DNA from: Roseitranquillus sp963776845 | Lineage (GTDB): Bacteria; Pseudomonadota; Alphaproteobacteria; Rhodobacterales; Rhodobacteraceae | DNA: 64,000 nucleotides | Assembly (NCBI GenBank): GCA_963776845.1 | Contig: CAVZOJ010000001.1 | Location: forward strand, 62,001-126,000 | Direction of reading: 5' to 3' | Shown: piece by piece, positions 27,844-37,230 of the stretch | How the letters are laid out: each line of letters opens with the position of its first letter | Numbering within the stretch: the stretch's first letter is position 1 | The notes under the pieces: generated by a model | What the model was told of the DNA's origin: nothing | Database searches by the model: none | Seen by the model: only the letters and a program-made list of their open reading frames with translations | Program-made: the position numbers and the translations under genes

Positions 27844-28543
27844 TCATGCCGTCTCTGGCGTGCGTTCCGAACCGACATGGGCAAGCAGGCCGACCCCGAG
27901 CCAGGCCGGAAGCGAGTCGACCGCATCACGGCTGCCGTGGGCGGCGAGCTGCCCTTCGGCGCGCGCTTCGCGCAGCGACAGGTCACCTCGCCAGATGTAG
28001 ATGAGCGTCCTGAGATCCGAACTCGATATAAAGGGCAACGTCGAAGCCCGGATCCTTCACGCAGAGCTCGCAACGCCCGTCCTCGTTCAAGAACCACCAC
28101 CGCCGCTTGTTGCGGGGCTGGTCGGTCACGTCGACCTCGACCACGGTGCGCCCGTCTCCGAAGGCGTCGGGGTGGACCGCCTTCTCCATAGCCCAGAGCA
28201 GCAGGTCGAGGTCGATCTCATGCTCCTCGAGGTCGCGTCGCGTCCAGCGCTGGCCCCAGGTGCCGAGCGCCAGCACGACCGGGGTAAACTCCTCGCCCGC
28301 CCGGGTCAGGTGGTAGGTCCAGCTGCTGCCGCCCGCCGACCGGCGGCGCTCGATGATGCCCTCGGCCTCGAGTTCTCTCAGCCGCGTCGTGAGCAGCGAC
28401 GGCGACGCCAGCGGGATGCCGCGCTTGAGCTCGGAAAACCGGGTGGCGCCGCCCGCCAGGTCGCGCAGGATCAGGGGGGTCCAGCGGGCGCAGAACACCT
28501 CCGCGGCCTTCGCGACCGGGCAGAATTGACCGTAGCTATTCAT
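27844..28543 (-). pseudogene. HxlR family transcriptional regulator, frameshifted
   Basis: The N-terminal winged helix is clear (MNSYGQFCPVAKAAEVFCAR, FSELKRGIPLASPSLLTTRL). The C-terminal domain reads to CELCVKDPGFDVALYI, then the frame shifts near 28025-28040 and continues as DLRTLIYIWRGDLSLREA to the stop at 27844. ATG 28543 has AAAGGAGA upstream. With the frameshift the DNA-binding domain would remain but the C-terminal domain would be altered. It is divergent from the NTF2-like gene, with an inverted repeat between them. Confidence 0.75.
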
Positions 28544-28602
28544 GGCCTGTCTCCTTTCCGGGTTGAGTGTCGGCCGCACCGGGCAGCGCCGATACTACAG
28601 AA

Positions 28603-28639
28603 ATCGAACCATTTCCCGCCCCGGCAGGCGTGGTTCGAT
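28603..28639. promoter_or_regulatory. Inverted repeat ATCGAACCA-N19-TGGTTCGAT
   Basis: A perfect 9-bp inverted repeat with a 19-base spacer lies in the 131-bp gap between the divergent hxlR-type gene and the NTF2-like gene. Its size and position fit an operator bound by the HxlR regulator, covering both promoters. Confidence 0.5.
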
Positions 28640-28674
28640 CTGCGGCAGAAACGAGATCCGAAAGGAGGTTCGAC

Positions 28675-29104
28675 ATGGCAATCCGTACCCCGACAATACC
28701 GATCGCTCTCGCCGCAACCATTGCCGCCTCTACCGCTTTTTCGCAGGTGGCCGACGATCCCGCAGGCGCTGTCCTCGACCGCCACCTCGCGGCCTTCGCC
28801 GCGCACGACCTCGATGCCCTGATGGCTGACTATACCGAGAATTCGGTGATGGTCACACCGCAGGCCGTCCTGCACGGACCGGCCGAGATCCGACCCCTTT
28901 TCGCCGGCCTTGTTGAGGAATTCTCCGCGCCCGAGGCGGTGCTCGACCTGCGAGCGCGTCATGTCGATGGCGCGGTCGCCTACGTGCTCTGGTCGGCGGA
29001 GACGCCGGAGACCGTCTATCGTTTCGCCACCGACACCCCTAGTCGTGGCCGACGACCGCATCCTCTATCAGACCTTCGCCGCCGACACCGAGGCCAAGGA
29101 CTGA
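28675..29104 (+). pseudogene. Secreted NTF2/SnoaL-like protein, frameshifted
   Basis: The protein has a signal peptide (MAIRTPTIPIALAATIAASTAFS) and an NTF2/ketosteroid-isomerase-like domain (LDRHLAAFAAHDLDALMADY, MVTPQAVLHGPAEIRPLFAG). Near 29035 the frame changes and the end reads LVVADDRILYQTFAADTEAKD. AAAGGAGG precedes the ATG. This fold binds small hydrophobic ligands, and no enzymatic role is evident. It is 21 bp upstream of the methyltransferase gene and probably co-transcribed with it. Confidence 0.7.
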
Positions 29105-29125
29105 AGCCGGAACAAGGAGGACGAC

Positions 29126-30128
29126 ATGACACGCATGGATGACATCGGAACTGCCAGCCCGGCCGCAGAGATGTGGGGCCTCGGCGGCGCCGACTACGAC
29201 AATGTGAGCTTCGCGATTTCCGACGCGCTCGCTCACGGCGCACAGCGCCTCGCCCCTCGCCCCGGCGACGCTGCGCTCGACGTCGCCACAGGCACCGGCT
29301 GGACCGCACGCAACCTGGCGCGGTTTGGGGCGCGGGTCAGCGCCTGCGATTTCTCCCCGCAGATGGTGGATGCCGCGCGCAAGCTCTCGGCGCATTGCGG
29401 GCCGGGCATCTCGTTCGATGTCGCCGACGCCGAGAAGCTGCCCTATGCCGACGCGGAGTTCGACCGGGTGATCTCCACCTTCGGCGTCATGTTCGCGGCC
29501 AGGCCGGAGCGGGCGGCAGGCGAACTTGCCCGCGCCACAACGCCCGGTGCTTGTCAACTGGGTTCCGGACGGCAGCGTCGCCGAGTTCTTCGGCCTGCTC
29601 GGCCGGTACGACTCTGCACCGCCACCTGAGGCTTCGCCCCCCGATTGGGGAGACCCCGGCAGGCTGCGAGAGCTGTTCGCGGACGCCTTTGCCCTCGACT
29701 TCGAAATCGGCACGAACCACGCCTACCACGACGACGAGGCGGCCATCTGGGACTGGTACACAAGCGGCTTCGGCCCGATTCTGAACGTGCTCCAGCAGCT
29801 TGCCCAGCCAAAGCGCGCGAGGCTGCGCCGCGACATCGACGGCTATCATGCCGGATACCGAACTGACGCGGGACGGCTGCACGTGACCCGTGACCACCTG
29901 GTCGCGATTGGAACTCGCCAATGGGGGCTCGCCACGCGGTCAGATCTCCCGCAGGCGGAAACGCTGGCGGTAGGCGGCTGGCGTCATGCCGCTGTACCGC
30001 TTGAAGACGCGCCGGAAGAACGCCATATCGTCGCAGCCGACCGAGACAACGACCCGCTGGATCGACGTCGCGCCATCTTCGAGCACGTTCCGCCAGGCCG
30101 AGATCCGCGATCGCCTGGTCCGGAGTGA
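29126..30128 (+). pseudogene. Class I SAM-dependent methyltransferase, frameshifted
   Basis: The SAM-binding motif ALDVATGTGWTARNLA and the following acidic loop (VSACDFSPQMVDAARK) mark a class I methyltransferase related to the UbiE/Methyltransf_11 group. The frame changes near 29540 (ELARATTPG, then LVNWVPDGSVAEFFGLLG). Homology ends near HVTRDHLVAIGTRQ (about 29925), but no stop occurs there and the frame runs on to 30128 across the remains of a GlxA gene on the other strand, so the natural end seems lost. AAGGAGG precedes the ATG. Confidence 0.7.
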
Positions 30129-30333
30129 TTCGCAGTCCGTCGGCGCTTTCCACCAGCTCGCGGTCGATCGACGCCGTCCTGACGCCGAACCGTAGTTTCG
30201 GCTCGGCGCCCAACATCTCTTTCCACATCGCGCCGGCCAGCGCGAAAATCTCGATCGGACCCACGGCGGTCGATGCGTAGCGCTCGTTGACGAGCACGAT
30301 TGCGACGTCCAGCCTGTCGCGGCGCTCTGTCAT
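29940..30333 (-). pseudogene. GlxA-type AraC regulator with internal deletion
   Basis: The first ~80 residues are the start of a DJ-1-like domain (RLDVAIVLVNERYASTAVGP, LRITPDQAIADLGLAE). They are joined directly, with a change of frame, to the last AraC helix-turn-helix (ARNVLEDGATSIQRVVVSVG, DDMAFFRRVFKRYSGMTPAA). About 180 residues are missing between. The gene cannot encode a working regulator. Confidence 0.75.
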
Positions 30334-30485
30334 GCCCGCATGATCGTCGGGTCCGCGCGCCGTTTCCAGCCGCGAGGCCGGGTATGGCACTTTCGTCCCA
30401 GCTGTTCGTCATTATCACCGTCTCCCAAAGCGCCATTTCCACCGCCATTCTGGGATGCATGAAGCAACCTCGGGAGGAGGCAACG

Positions 30486-30782
30486 ATGGAACTCTACATC
30501 GTCCGCCGCTATGGCATCTGGTCGAGCGAGGACGAGATCGAAGCGGCGAACGAGAAGTCCCTTCGGGTCGGCGAGGAGATGAAGGACCGGCTGCGCTGGA
30601 TCCGTAGCTATGCCGTGACCGAGGACGACGGACGCGTCGGTTCGCTGTGCATCTACGAGGCAAGCGACCCGGATGCGATCCGCGAGCACGGCCGCCGCAT
30701 CGGCGCGCCGAGCGAGGACTTCCACGTCGTCCGCGGCACTGCGATTAAGCGGTCCGACCCACAGCCGGTCATGTCCGTCTGA
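30486..30782 (+). CDS. DUF4242 small protein
   Basis: A 98-residue cytosolic protein of the DUF4242 type (MELYIVRRYGIWSSEDEIEA; RWIRSYAVTEDDGRVGSLCI; EHGRRIGAPSEDFHVVRGT). Some homologues are described as nickel-responsive, and the fold is ferredoxin-like. No function is established. The ATG has a GGGAGGAGG ribosome binding site. A strong hairpin follows at 30845-30870. Confidence 0.8.
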   Translation: MELYIVRRYGIWSSEDEIEAANEKSLRVGEEMKDRLRWIRSYAVTEDDGRVGSLCIYEASDPDAIREHGRRIGAPSEDFHVVRGTAIKRSDPQPVMSV

Positions 30783-30844
30783 AGCTGTCCGGCGGTCAGC
30801 GAGGGTATCGGAATTTCTCGTCTCGCCCCGCGCCGCCAAGCCTT

Positions 30845-30870
30845 GCTCCGGAGCACGAACTGCTCGGAGC
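30845..30870 (+). terminator. Hairpin between convergent DUF4242 and DUF302 genes
   Basis: GCTCCGGAGCA, a short loop, and TGCTCGGAGC form a stem of about ten pairs with one bulge. It lies between two convergent genes and could end transcription from either side, but no T-run is present. Confidence 0.4.
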
Positions 30871-30932
30871 ATAGTCGGGCCACCCTGGGGTCTTCCCGAC
30901 CGCGCGCGCTTTCGGCCGCGCCTTACACGCCT

Positions 30933-31370
30933 CTAATCCGCGGCCGCCTCCGTGATCCTGTCGAGAGTATCCGCCATGACTTGCAGGACCGGCGCGTCGG
31001 CGGGAATGTCTGATCCGGCGAGCAAGTCGGCCGGCACCTCGTAGGCCATCGCCGTGCCGCCCTCCGTCTCGTAGACCAGCACCTTGCCGGGAAGGTCGAG
31101 TGCGGCCATCCCGTCGGCGGACAGCGCCGCGGCGCCGATGCGCGGGTCTCCGAAGATCACGAGCTGCAGCTCACCGAAGTCCTGGCCGATGCTCCTCACG
31201 CCGCCGCCGAAGTCGACGATCGTGAACACCCGCGCGCCCGCCTCCTCGACCGCTGCCTGTAGCCTCTCGACCGTCTCCGGTACCGAGCCGGCCGAGGGCA
31301 CGACCACGTTCTCGGCGAGAGAGGTGGCGGGAACGCATGCAACGATGCCTGCCATGAGAAAACGCTTCAT
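30933..31370 (-). CDS. Secreted DUF302 protein
   Basis: A 145-residue protein with a signal peptide (MKRFLMAGIVACVPATSLAE) and one DUF302 domain (VPETVERLQAAVEEAGARVF; LQLVIFGDPRIGAAALSADG; ALDLPGKVLVYETEGGTAMA). DUF302 proteins are small periplasmic or cytosolic proteins of unknown role, often near redox and sulfur genes. It follows the flavin monooxygenase gene by 45 bp and may share its transcript. Confidence 0.85.
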   Translation of the reverse strand: MKRFLMAGIVACVPATSLAENVVVPSAGSVPETVERLQAAVEEAGARVFTIVDFGGGVRSIGQDFGELQLVIFGDPRIGAAALSADGMAALDLPGKVLVYETEGGTAMAYEVPADLLAGSDIPADAPVLQVMADTLDRITEAAAD

Positions 31371-31415
31371 CTTCTCCTCCTCCTTTGAGTGTTCCGAATG
31401 ACCAGGGGTCCGCCG

Positions 31416-32612
31416 TTAGCCGCTCGCGGCGATCCCCTCCACGACGCGGCAGGCGTCACGCCCGACGCCTGCGACCATCGTCGAGGACACGGCGTACTGG
31501 AAATGCAGCCCGGCGAACCAGAGGCCGTCCATGTCGATCGCCTTGCCGAACCGGTGGCGCGGCGTGCCGTGGTCGTCGAGCACCGGCAGGTCGATCCAGT
31601 CGAACCCCGGATGATAGCCGGTGCACCAGATCACGGCGGCGCAAGGGACCTCCGCGCCGTCCTCCGACAGCGCCTTGCCGGCCCTGATCCCGGCGATCTT
31701 GCCAATCCTTCGGACGCCGACGCGCTCCAGCTGTCCGGGACGCGTCCGGATCAGCGGCATCCCGTGCCCGTGCATCCTGTCGCGAAACCTCCGCCCCATG
31801 GGCGTCCTCATGGTGAGGACCCGGTGGAACACGCCCCGGATGACCAGGCGCACCAGCAGCTTCCGACCCCAGAACCCGGAAATGTCGAAGGGAACGTGCC
31901 CGACCTCGCGGCCTGACAGGTAGACCTCGTGCGTTCCGACCAGGTCCATCGCGATCTCGGCCCCCGAATTGCCGGCACCGACCAGCAGCACCGGGCCGGC
32001 CGGCAGCTGGCCGTGGTTCCGGTACTCGTGCGAGTGCATCTGCAGGACTTCCGGCCCCAGCTCGTGCGCGAACTCCGGAACACGCGGCTTCTGGTAACTC
32101 GCCGCCGCAACCACGACCTGATCGGCCTCGTAGGCGCCGTCGGTGGTCTCCACCCGATACTTGCCGTTCGCCCTGTGAAGCCGCTGGACGCGCGTGTTCA
32201 GCCGCACGGGCAGGTCGAACTTGCCGGCATAGCTCTCGAGGTAGTCGGCCATCTCGTCCTTCGTCGGGAAGGTGTCCTTCGGCGCCGGGAAAGGATAGCC
32301 GTCGAGTCCGTCGAACTTCGCTGGGGTGAACAGCCGGAGCGTGTCCCAGCGGCTGCGCCAGGCGTCCCCGACGCGCGAAGCGCCGTCCAGGATGACGTGG
32401 TCGATGCCCTTCTGCTTCAGGTGATAGCCGACCGACAGACCGGCCTGCCCGGCACCGATCACGACGACATCGTGGCGGCGGGCGGCGGCGCTGGCGGGTA
32501 GCTTCGGAAACGCGCCGGGCTCGGTCCTCAGCAGGTTGCCGGTCTCCACCAGGTCCGCCGGATGGCGGCGAGCGCGGCGATCGGCGACGGCGGCTGTTGC
32601 GTGCGGTGCCAT
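31416..32612 (-). CDS. Flavin-containing monooxygenase family protein
   Basis: A 398-residue flavoenzyme with an FAD-binding motif (VVVIGAGQAGLSVGYHLK, about residue 49) and an NADPH motif (VLLVGAGNSGAEIAMDL). The segments RWDTLRLFTPAKFDGLDGYP and VIWCTGYHPGFDWIDLPV are typical of bacterial FMO/Baeyer-Villiger-like oxidoreductases of the CzcO type. The first 45 residues are a variable extension. The gene is the middle member of a minus-strand run with a LuxR regulator upstream and a DUF302 gene downstream. The substrate is unknown. Confidence 0.88.
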   Translation of the reverse strand: MAPHATAAVADRRARRHPADLVETGNLLRTEPGAFPKLPASAAARRHDVVVIGAGQAGLSVGYHLKQKGIDHVILDGASRVGDAWRSRWDTLRLFTPAKFDGLDGYPFPAPKDTFPTKDEMADYLESYAGKFDLPVRLNTRVQRLHRANGKYRVETTDGAYEADQVVVAAASYQKPRVPEFAHELGPEVLQMHSHEYRNHGQLPAGPVLLVGAGNSGAEIAMDLVGTHEVYLSGREVGHVPFDISGFWGRKLLVRLVIRGVFHRVLTMRTPMGRRFRDRMHGHGMPLIRTRPGQLERVGVRRIGKIAGIRAGKALSEDGAEVPCAAVIWCTGYHPGFDWIDLPVLDDHGTPRHRFGKAIDMDGLWFAGLHFQYAVSSTMVAGVGRDACRVVEGIAASG

Positions 32613-32738
32613 GATCGTTCTCCAGTCTCGGACATGCTGGAACGAGCGTAGGCAGGGCCCCTCGGGGCTTCATCGTGAGGATGCCCCATGCGGCAGGGTT
32701 CCCGGGATGGGACGTTCTACCCATCCCGCCGGCGGGTG

Positions 32739-34376
32739 TCAGATCACCCCGGCCTTTAGCGCCCTGGCCACCGCGGCGGCACGCGAGGACACCCCGAGCT
32801 TGTCGAAGATGTTCTCGGCATGACGGTTCACTGTCTTCGGGCTCAGCCCGAGCTGCCCCGCGATCTCGCGGTTCGAGCCGCCCTCGGCCATCATCCGCAG
32901 CACCTCCCGCTCCCGCTCGGTCAGGGTGCCCGCTTCGCCGCCCGCCTTGCCGGTCCGCAGGGCGCGGACCCGCGCCAAGTCGGGCTCGGCGCCGAGCGCG
33001 CGGAACAGCTTCTCGGCGGCATCAAGCTCCAGCTCGGCGCTCTCGGTGTCACCAAGCGCGGCGCAGCCTTGTGCGATGGCGACGCGCAGGCGCGCGACCA
33101 AGTACGGGGCGCCGAACTCCGACCAGTAGCGCCGGGCGCGGGTTAGCGCAGCCACAGCGTCGCCGAACTCGCCCCGCGCCAGCGCCAGCGATCCACGGGC
33201 TTGATCGGAGACACGGGCGAGGATCTCAGTTCCGAAGCGTTCCGCGATCCCGCTCATCTCGCCGCAGAGGCCCTCCGCCACGTCCAGGTCACCGCAGGCA
33301 ATGAGGATCTCGATCGCCGCCGGCAGCAGCGCCGTCTTTCGCGGCATGTCGCCGGCTGTCTCCAGCGCGCGGCGGATCATCGCCGCGGCCTCGTCGGGCC
33401 GCCCCTGCGCAAGGCGGAGAAGCGCCAGCCCCGGCTGCGGGTCGATCGCGATCTCGCCGGCCAGCCGGTACTCCCTCTCCGAGGCGGCGAACGCGCCCCG
33501 CAGCCGCAGGATCTCGCCCCGCCGGTACGCCGCAGTGGCCAGGGCGGTCTGCTCCGCCGTCCCTTCGAGACCGTCGCCGGCACGCTCGGCCTCGGCGAAG
33601 GCCTCGGTCCAGTTGCCCTCAAGCTGCAGGACCTCGGCACGGTGCACCTGGCAGACGCCGTTGAAGGCCTTGGCCTGCGGGTTGCGCCGGCACCAGTCGT
33701 CGAGAACCGCCGTCCATTCCCGCGCCCGCACCATCTCCAGCACGCGGCAGCAGGACGACACGATCTCGCAATAGACGACGCCGCAGACCAGCGGCGACAG
33801 ACGCTCGCTGCTGGCCAGCACCATCGCCTCGTCGATCGGCACGTACCCTTCGTGGATCCGTCCCAGGCGAAAGAGCACGCCACCCTTCACGCTTCCCGCG
33901 AGCGCGATCAGGTCGGGCTCGCCGGCCTTCTCGCCGATGGCGATCGCAGCGTCGGCGATCTTCACCGCCGCCTCGTAGTCGCCCTTGCCGCGGTGCATGA
34001 ACACCTGCGGCAACAGCAGGTATCCGCGCTGCACGCAGTCCGGCGAGGTCTGCTCGGCATGTTTCGCCGCGCGCTGCAGCCAGCCGGAGCCGAGACCCAC
34101 CTCTCCGATCAGCATGTTGCGAAGCCCGCTCCAGAACGCCGCCCGCGCGCATTCCTCGTGATCCCCGCGGTCGGCGTGGTGCGCGTAGACCCGCTCCAGC
34201 CCCGCCAGCATCTCCTGGTCCCGGGCCGAGATGCCCGCCGCCCAGACCAGGGCGCCGAGGTCGTCGATCTCGAGCCCGGTCTCGGCATCCGCACGCAGAA
34301 ACAGGTCGGTGGCGTCCGCCCATGCCCCGCGTCGGTAGGCATCCCTTGCGGCAAGAAGTGTCTTGCTCGGTGGCAT
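32739..34376 (-). CDS. LuxR-type regulator with TPR-like sensor domain
   Basis: A 545-residue cytosolic regulator. Most of it is helical TPR-like repeats (GLGSGWLQRAAKHAEQTS, EAALAEAERA-like helices), and the last 65 residues are a LuxR helix-turn-helix (LTEREREVLRMMAEGGSNRE, IAGQLGLSPKTVNRHAENIF, DKLGVSSRAAAVA). There is no P-loop ATPase domain, unlike MalT. I chose ATG 34376; the only in-frame alternative upstream is a TTG at 34439. It probably regulates the neighbouring flavin monooxygenase or the OsmC/flavin-binding pair. Confidence 0.85.
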   Translation of the reverse strand: MPPSKTLLAARDAYRRGAWADATDLFLRADAETGLEIDDLGALVWAAGISARDQEMLAGLERVYAHHADRGDHEECARAAFWSGLRNMLIGEVGLGSGWLQRAAKHAEQTSPDCVQRGYLLLPQVFMHRGKGDYEAAVKIADAAIAIGEKAGEPDLIALAGSVKGGVLFRLGRIHEGYVPIDEAMVLASSERLSPLVCGVVYCEIVSSCCRVLEMVRAREWTAVLDDWCRRNPQAKAFNGVCQVHRAEVLQLEGNWTEAFAEAERAGDGLEGTAEQTALATAAYRRGEILRLRGAFAASEREYRLAGEIAIDPQPGLALLRLAQGRPDEAAAMIRRALETAGDMPRKTALLPAAIEILIACGDLDVAEGLCGEMSGIAERFGTEILARVSDQARGSLALARGEFGDAVAALTRARRYWSEFGAPYLVARLRVAIAQGCAALGDTESAELELDAAEKLFRALGAEPDLARVRALRTGKAGGEAGTLTEREREVLRMMAEGGSNREIAGQLGLSPKTVNRHAENIFDKLGVSSRAAAVARALKAGVI

Positions 34377-34435
34377 AGCGCCGAAGAGCGTACATGGTTT
34401 CGAGAGGATTGGCGAAGCCCGTGAGGCGGCCGCCG

Positions 34436-35056
34436 TCAATAGAGCCGCTCCGCGGCATCCTTTCGCACGATCTCAGCGACGTCGCCCACAGCGTCCTCCA
34501 GCCGGCCATGGTGCTTCATCGTCTCGGCCAGCGAGGGCAGACCCTCGCCACTCGGCCACTGCTCCGGCTCCCACATCCCCGACCGGATCATGCACTTCGC
34601 GCAGTGAAAGAACGCCCGCTCCACCTCGACCACAAGGGCGAGGTGCGGTTCGCGCCCCTTATGCTCCATCCGCGCGTTCAGCGCCGCGTCCCGCACGATG
34701 CGCCCGCGGCCACTGACGCGCAGCGTCTCGCGGCGTCCGGGGATCAAGAAGATCAGCCCGATCCGGTCATCCTCCAGCAGGTTCTCCATCGTATCGGCCC
34801 CATGGTTCCCGGGCCGGTCCGGTATCGCAAGCAGTCGGGGCGACAGCACCCGGACGAACCCCGCCGGATCGCCCTTGGGCGACAGGTCCACCGCCCCGCC
34901 CGCGCCGGTTGAGGCCACGACCACGAACGGCGACGCCGCGATGAACCGCCGGCACATGTCGTCAATGCGGTCGATGACCTTGGCCGACACAAGCCGCGAC
35001 GGCTCCTTCCGGACCTCCCGCAGCCGATCTCGGCTGGTGATGATCTCGTCGAACAT
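34436..35056 (-). CDS. Pyridoxamine 5'-phosphate oxidase-family flavin/heme-binding protein
   Basis: A 206-residue protein with the split-barrel fold of PNP-oxidase-like proteins. Markers are FIAASPFVVVASTGAGGAVD, SPKGDPAGFVRVL, and GNHGADTMENLLEDDRIGLI with a C-terminal FFHCAKCMIRSGMWEPEQWP, typical of the MSMEG_1061-type subfamily. It probably binds FMN or F420. It starts 4 bp after the OsmC gene ends and is likely co-translated with it. Confidence 0.85.
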   Translation of the reverse strand: MFDEIITSRDRLREVRKEPSRLVSAKVIDRIDDMCRRFIAASPFVVVASTGAGGAVDLSPKGDPAGFVRVLSPRLLAIPDRPGNHGADTMENLLEDDRIGLIFLIPGRRETLRVSGRGRIVRDAALNARMEHKGREPHLALVVEVERAFFHCAKCMIRSGMWEPEQWPSGEGLPSLAETMKHHGRLEDAVGDVAEIVRKDAAERLY

Positions 35057-35060
35057 GGCG

Positions 35061-35606
35061 CTACCCGGCCGCCAGCCGCGACTCGACGCTCCGCGGCGTC
35101 GTCACCGTGTCGTGGATCGGCGACAGCTCCCGCGTCGCCTCGAGGATCTCGCGCAGCGTCTCCTCGCCCGCGTCCGCGTCGACGTGGGAGGTCAGGCGGA
35201 TGTCCGACACGCCAGGCGGCGTCGGCCGGATGCCAAAGAAGCCGTTCAGGTCGATGCGCCCTTCGACCTCCACCTCCAGCGCCCGCAGCTCGACCCCCCG
35301 CGCCGTCGCCTGCGCCGCGTAGGTCCCCGTCTGCACGCCCCAAGCGCCGCCAGCTGCGTCTCGATCGCCGTCGGCCCGGTGTTCCGGCCCAGCAGCTCCG
35401 GCGGATGGTCGCCGCGCAGCGTGAAGTGCCGCTCCATCACCGCGCCCATCTGCCCGATGCCCTGCGTCCGCACGTCGAGGCCGAAGCCGCCGTCCCACGC
35501 CACCCGGCTCGTCCAAGTCAGGTTCCCCGTCTCCGGCGCGTCGCGCACGCCCTCCACGGCGTCGGTCATCGCCTGCACGTTCCAGCCATTCAGTTCGGTA
35601 GCCATG
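35061..35606 (-). pseudogene. OsmC family protein, frameshifted
   Basis: OsmC-family proteins are thiol peroxidases or relatives. Visible are MATELNGWNVQAMTDAVEGV, GPTAIETQLAALGA and, after a frameshift near 35335-35345, GTYAAQATARGVELRALEVE and LTSHVDADAGEETLREILEA. The frameshift falls where the first catalytic cysteine of the family normally lies (LGAC), so the active site cannot be judged. AGGAG lies upstream of ATG 35606. It is divergent from the broken GlxA gene. Confidence 0.75.
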
Positions 35607-35709
35607 ACGTTTCTCCTGTCTCTTGCGATGCCCAGACTCTGCAGGTTGCGATCCACTCCATCGAGGTCCAGACTCGCCACCTCCGGTCCGTATCCGCCAC
35701 GAAGGCCCG

Positions 35710-36450
35710 ATGACCGACCCGATCCGCGTCAGCCTCGCCGTCACCGGCGACACCCAACTCGCCCCGCTGAGCGGCCTCTACGAGACGCTGACGGCCTTCC
35801 CGCTCCTCGCCCGCATCGACCCCGACGTGCCGCCGCACCCCTTCGAGGTCGGCGTCGTGACCGAGGGCACCGGCCCGCCCCCGGCCGGCCTTCCGCACCG
35901 CTCCTGCGCCGAGGTCGCGGCGACCGACATCGCCATCGTTCCGCTGATGATGTTCGACGGCCCCGACTGGATCCCAGGCCGCTCCCCCGCGCTCGTCGAC
36001 TGGCTGCGCCGGATGCACGGGCAGGGCGCGACGCTCTGCTCCACTTGCACCGGTGTCCTCCTCCTCGCCGAGACGCGGCTGCTCGACGGCGGCGAGGCGA
36101 CGATCCACTGGGCCTTCGCCCCCGCCTTCCGCCGCTGCCACCCGGAGGTCCGGCTGCGGCTCGACGACGTCCTCGTCCTCGGCGGCGGTGGCGCGTTCGT
36201 GATGACCGGCGGCGTCGCCTCGTGGCACGACCTCGCCCTGCACCTGATCGAACGGCACGTCGGCCCCGCCGCTGCCTCCGGCATGGCGCGCCTGATGATG
36301 CTGGAGTGGCATGGCGAGGGGCAGGCGCCGTTCCGCGGCTTCCTGCCGCCCCGCGACCACGGCGACCGCGTCATCCTCCACGCCCAGGACTGGGCCGGCC
36401 AGCACTACATGGCCGAGAGCCCCGTCGAGGAGATGGCCGCCCGCACCGGC
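35710..36450 (+). pseudogene. GlxA-type AraC regulator, truncated and fused to MFS fragment
   Basis: The DJ-1-like domain is complete (IRVSLAVTGDTQLAPLSGLY, LCSTCTGVLLLAETRLLDGG, ATIHWAFAPAFRRCHPEV) and so is the linker up to the first helix of the AraC domain (NPVEEMAARTGL-type). There the same frame passes straight into a membrane transporter (LWFMSAAVLPDMAAEVGLT). The whole DNA-binding domain is missing. A deletion between two genes, perhaps at the shared ACCGGCCTCTGG, explains it. Confidence 0.75.
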
Positions 36451-37070
36451 CTCTGGTTCATGTCCGCCGCCGTCCTGCCCGACATGGCGGCCGAGGTCGG
36501 GCTGACCGACACCGACCTCGCCTGGCTCTCCAGCGTCGTCCCGGCCGGGTTCGCCGCGGGCGCCATGTTCTTCGCCCTGCCCCGACCGCCTCGACCCCCG
36601 TCGCGTCTTCGCCGGCTGCGCCCTCGGCACCGCCCTCGCCAACGCTACGCTTCTGGCCGTCCCCGTCGGCGGCCCCTCGGCCGTCGCCCTACGATTTCTC
36701 TCCGGCGCCCCGATGGCCGGCATCTGGCCCATCGCCATGAAGATCGCCGTCGGCTGGTCCGTCCGCAGCCGCGGCCTGCTGATGGGCACCCTCGTCGCCG
36801 CCCTCGTCAGCGGCCAGGCGACGCCCTACCTGCTGGCCTGGTTCGGCGGCGCCGACTGGCGGCTCGCCGTCACCCTCGGCTCCTGCCTCGCCGGGTCGGG
36901 CGCCCTGCTGGTCCTCTTCACCGGCCTCGGCCCCCACCACGCCCGCGCCACCGCCTTTCGCGCCCGCGCCATCGGCCTCGCCTGGAGCGACCGCCGCATC
37001 CGCGCGGCGATCCTCGGCTATCTCGGCCACATGTGGGAGTTCATCGCCGCGCCGCCGCAGCCGGCTTTCG
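36450..37070 (+). pseudogene. MFS transporter fragment
   Basis: Several membrane helices of a major-facilitator transporter are readable: GLWFMSAAVLPDMAAEVG, LSSVVPAGFAAGAMFFAL, and after a frameshift near 36585 LRFLSGAPMAGIWPIAMKIA, GLLMGTLVAALVSGQATPYL and ILGYLGHMWEFIAAPP. The first helix is joined to a GlxA gene, and the C-terminal half is absent after about 37060. It cannot be functional. Confidence 0.7.
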
Positions 37071-37079
37071 CGCCCCCGG

Positions 37080-37200
37080 AGCGGTTTCTTGGCGCTGCGC
37101 GCTCCGCTTGCCTCAGGGTCGGTCGACAGCCGGTTCGCCAGCAAGCAGCCGGCGGCACCGGCCCCGACGATGACGCAGACGTATATGATGCTCCCCCAAT
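37080..37200 (-). pseudogene. GMC oxidoreductase N-terminal fragment
   Basis: YVCVIVGAGAAGCLLANRLS is the FAD-binding start of a glucose-methanol-choline oxidoreductase such as choline dehydrogenase. Homology stops after about 35 residues, where the opposite strand holds the end of the MFS fragment. A GGGGGAG ribosome binding site lies upstream, but no start codon fits well. Confidence 0.5.
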
Positions 37201-37230
37201 GATGTCTCTTCCGCTCTTCGCGCGGCGCGC

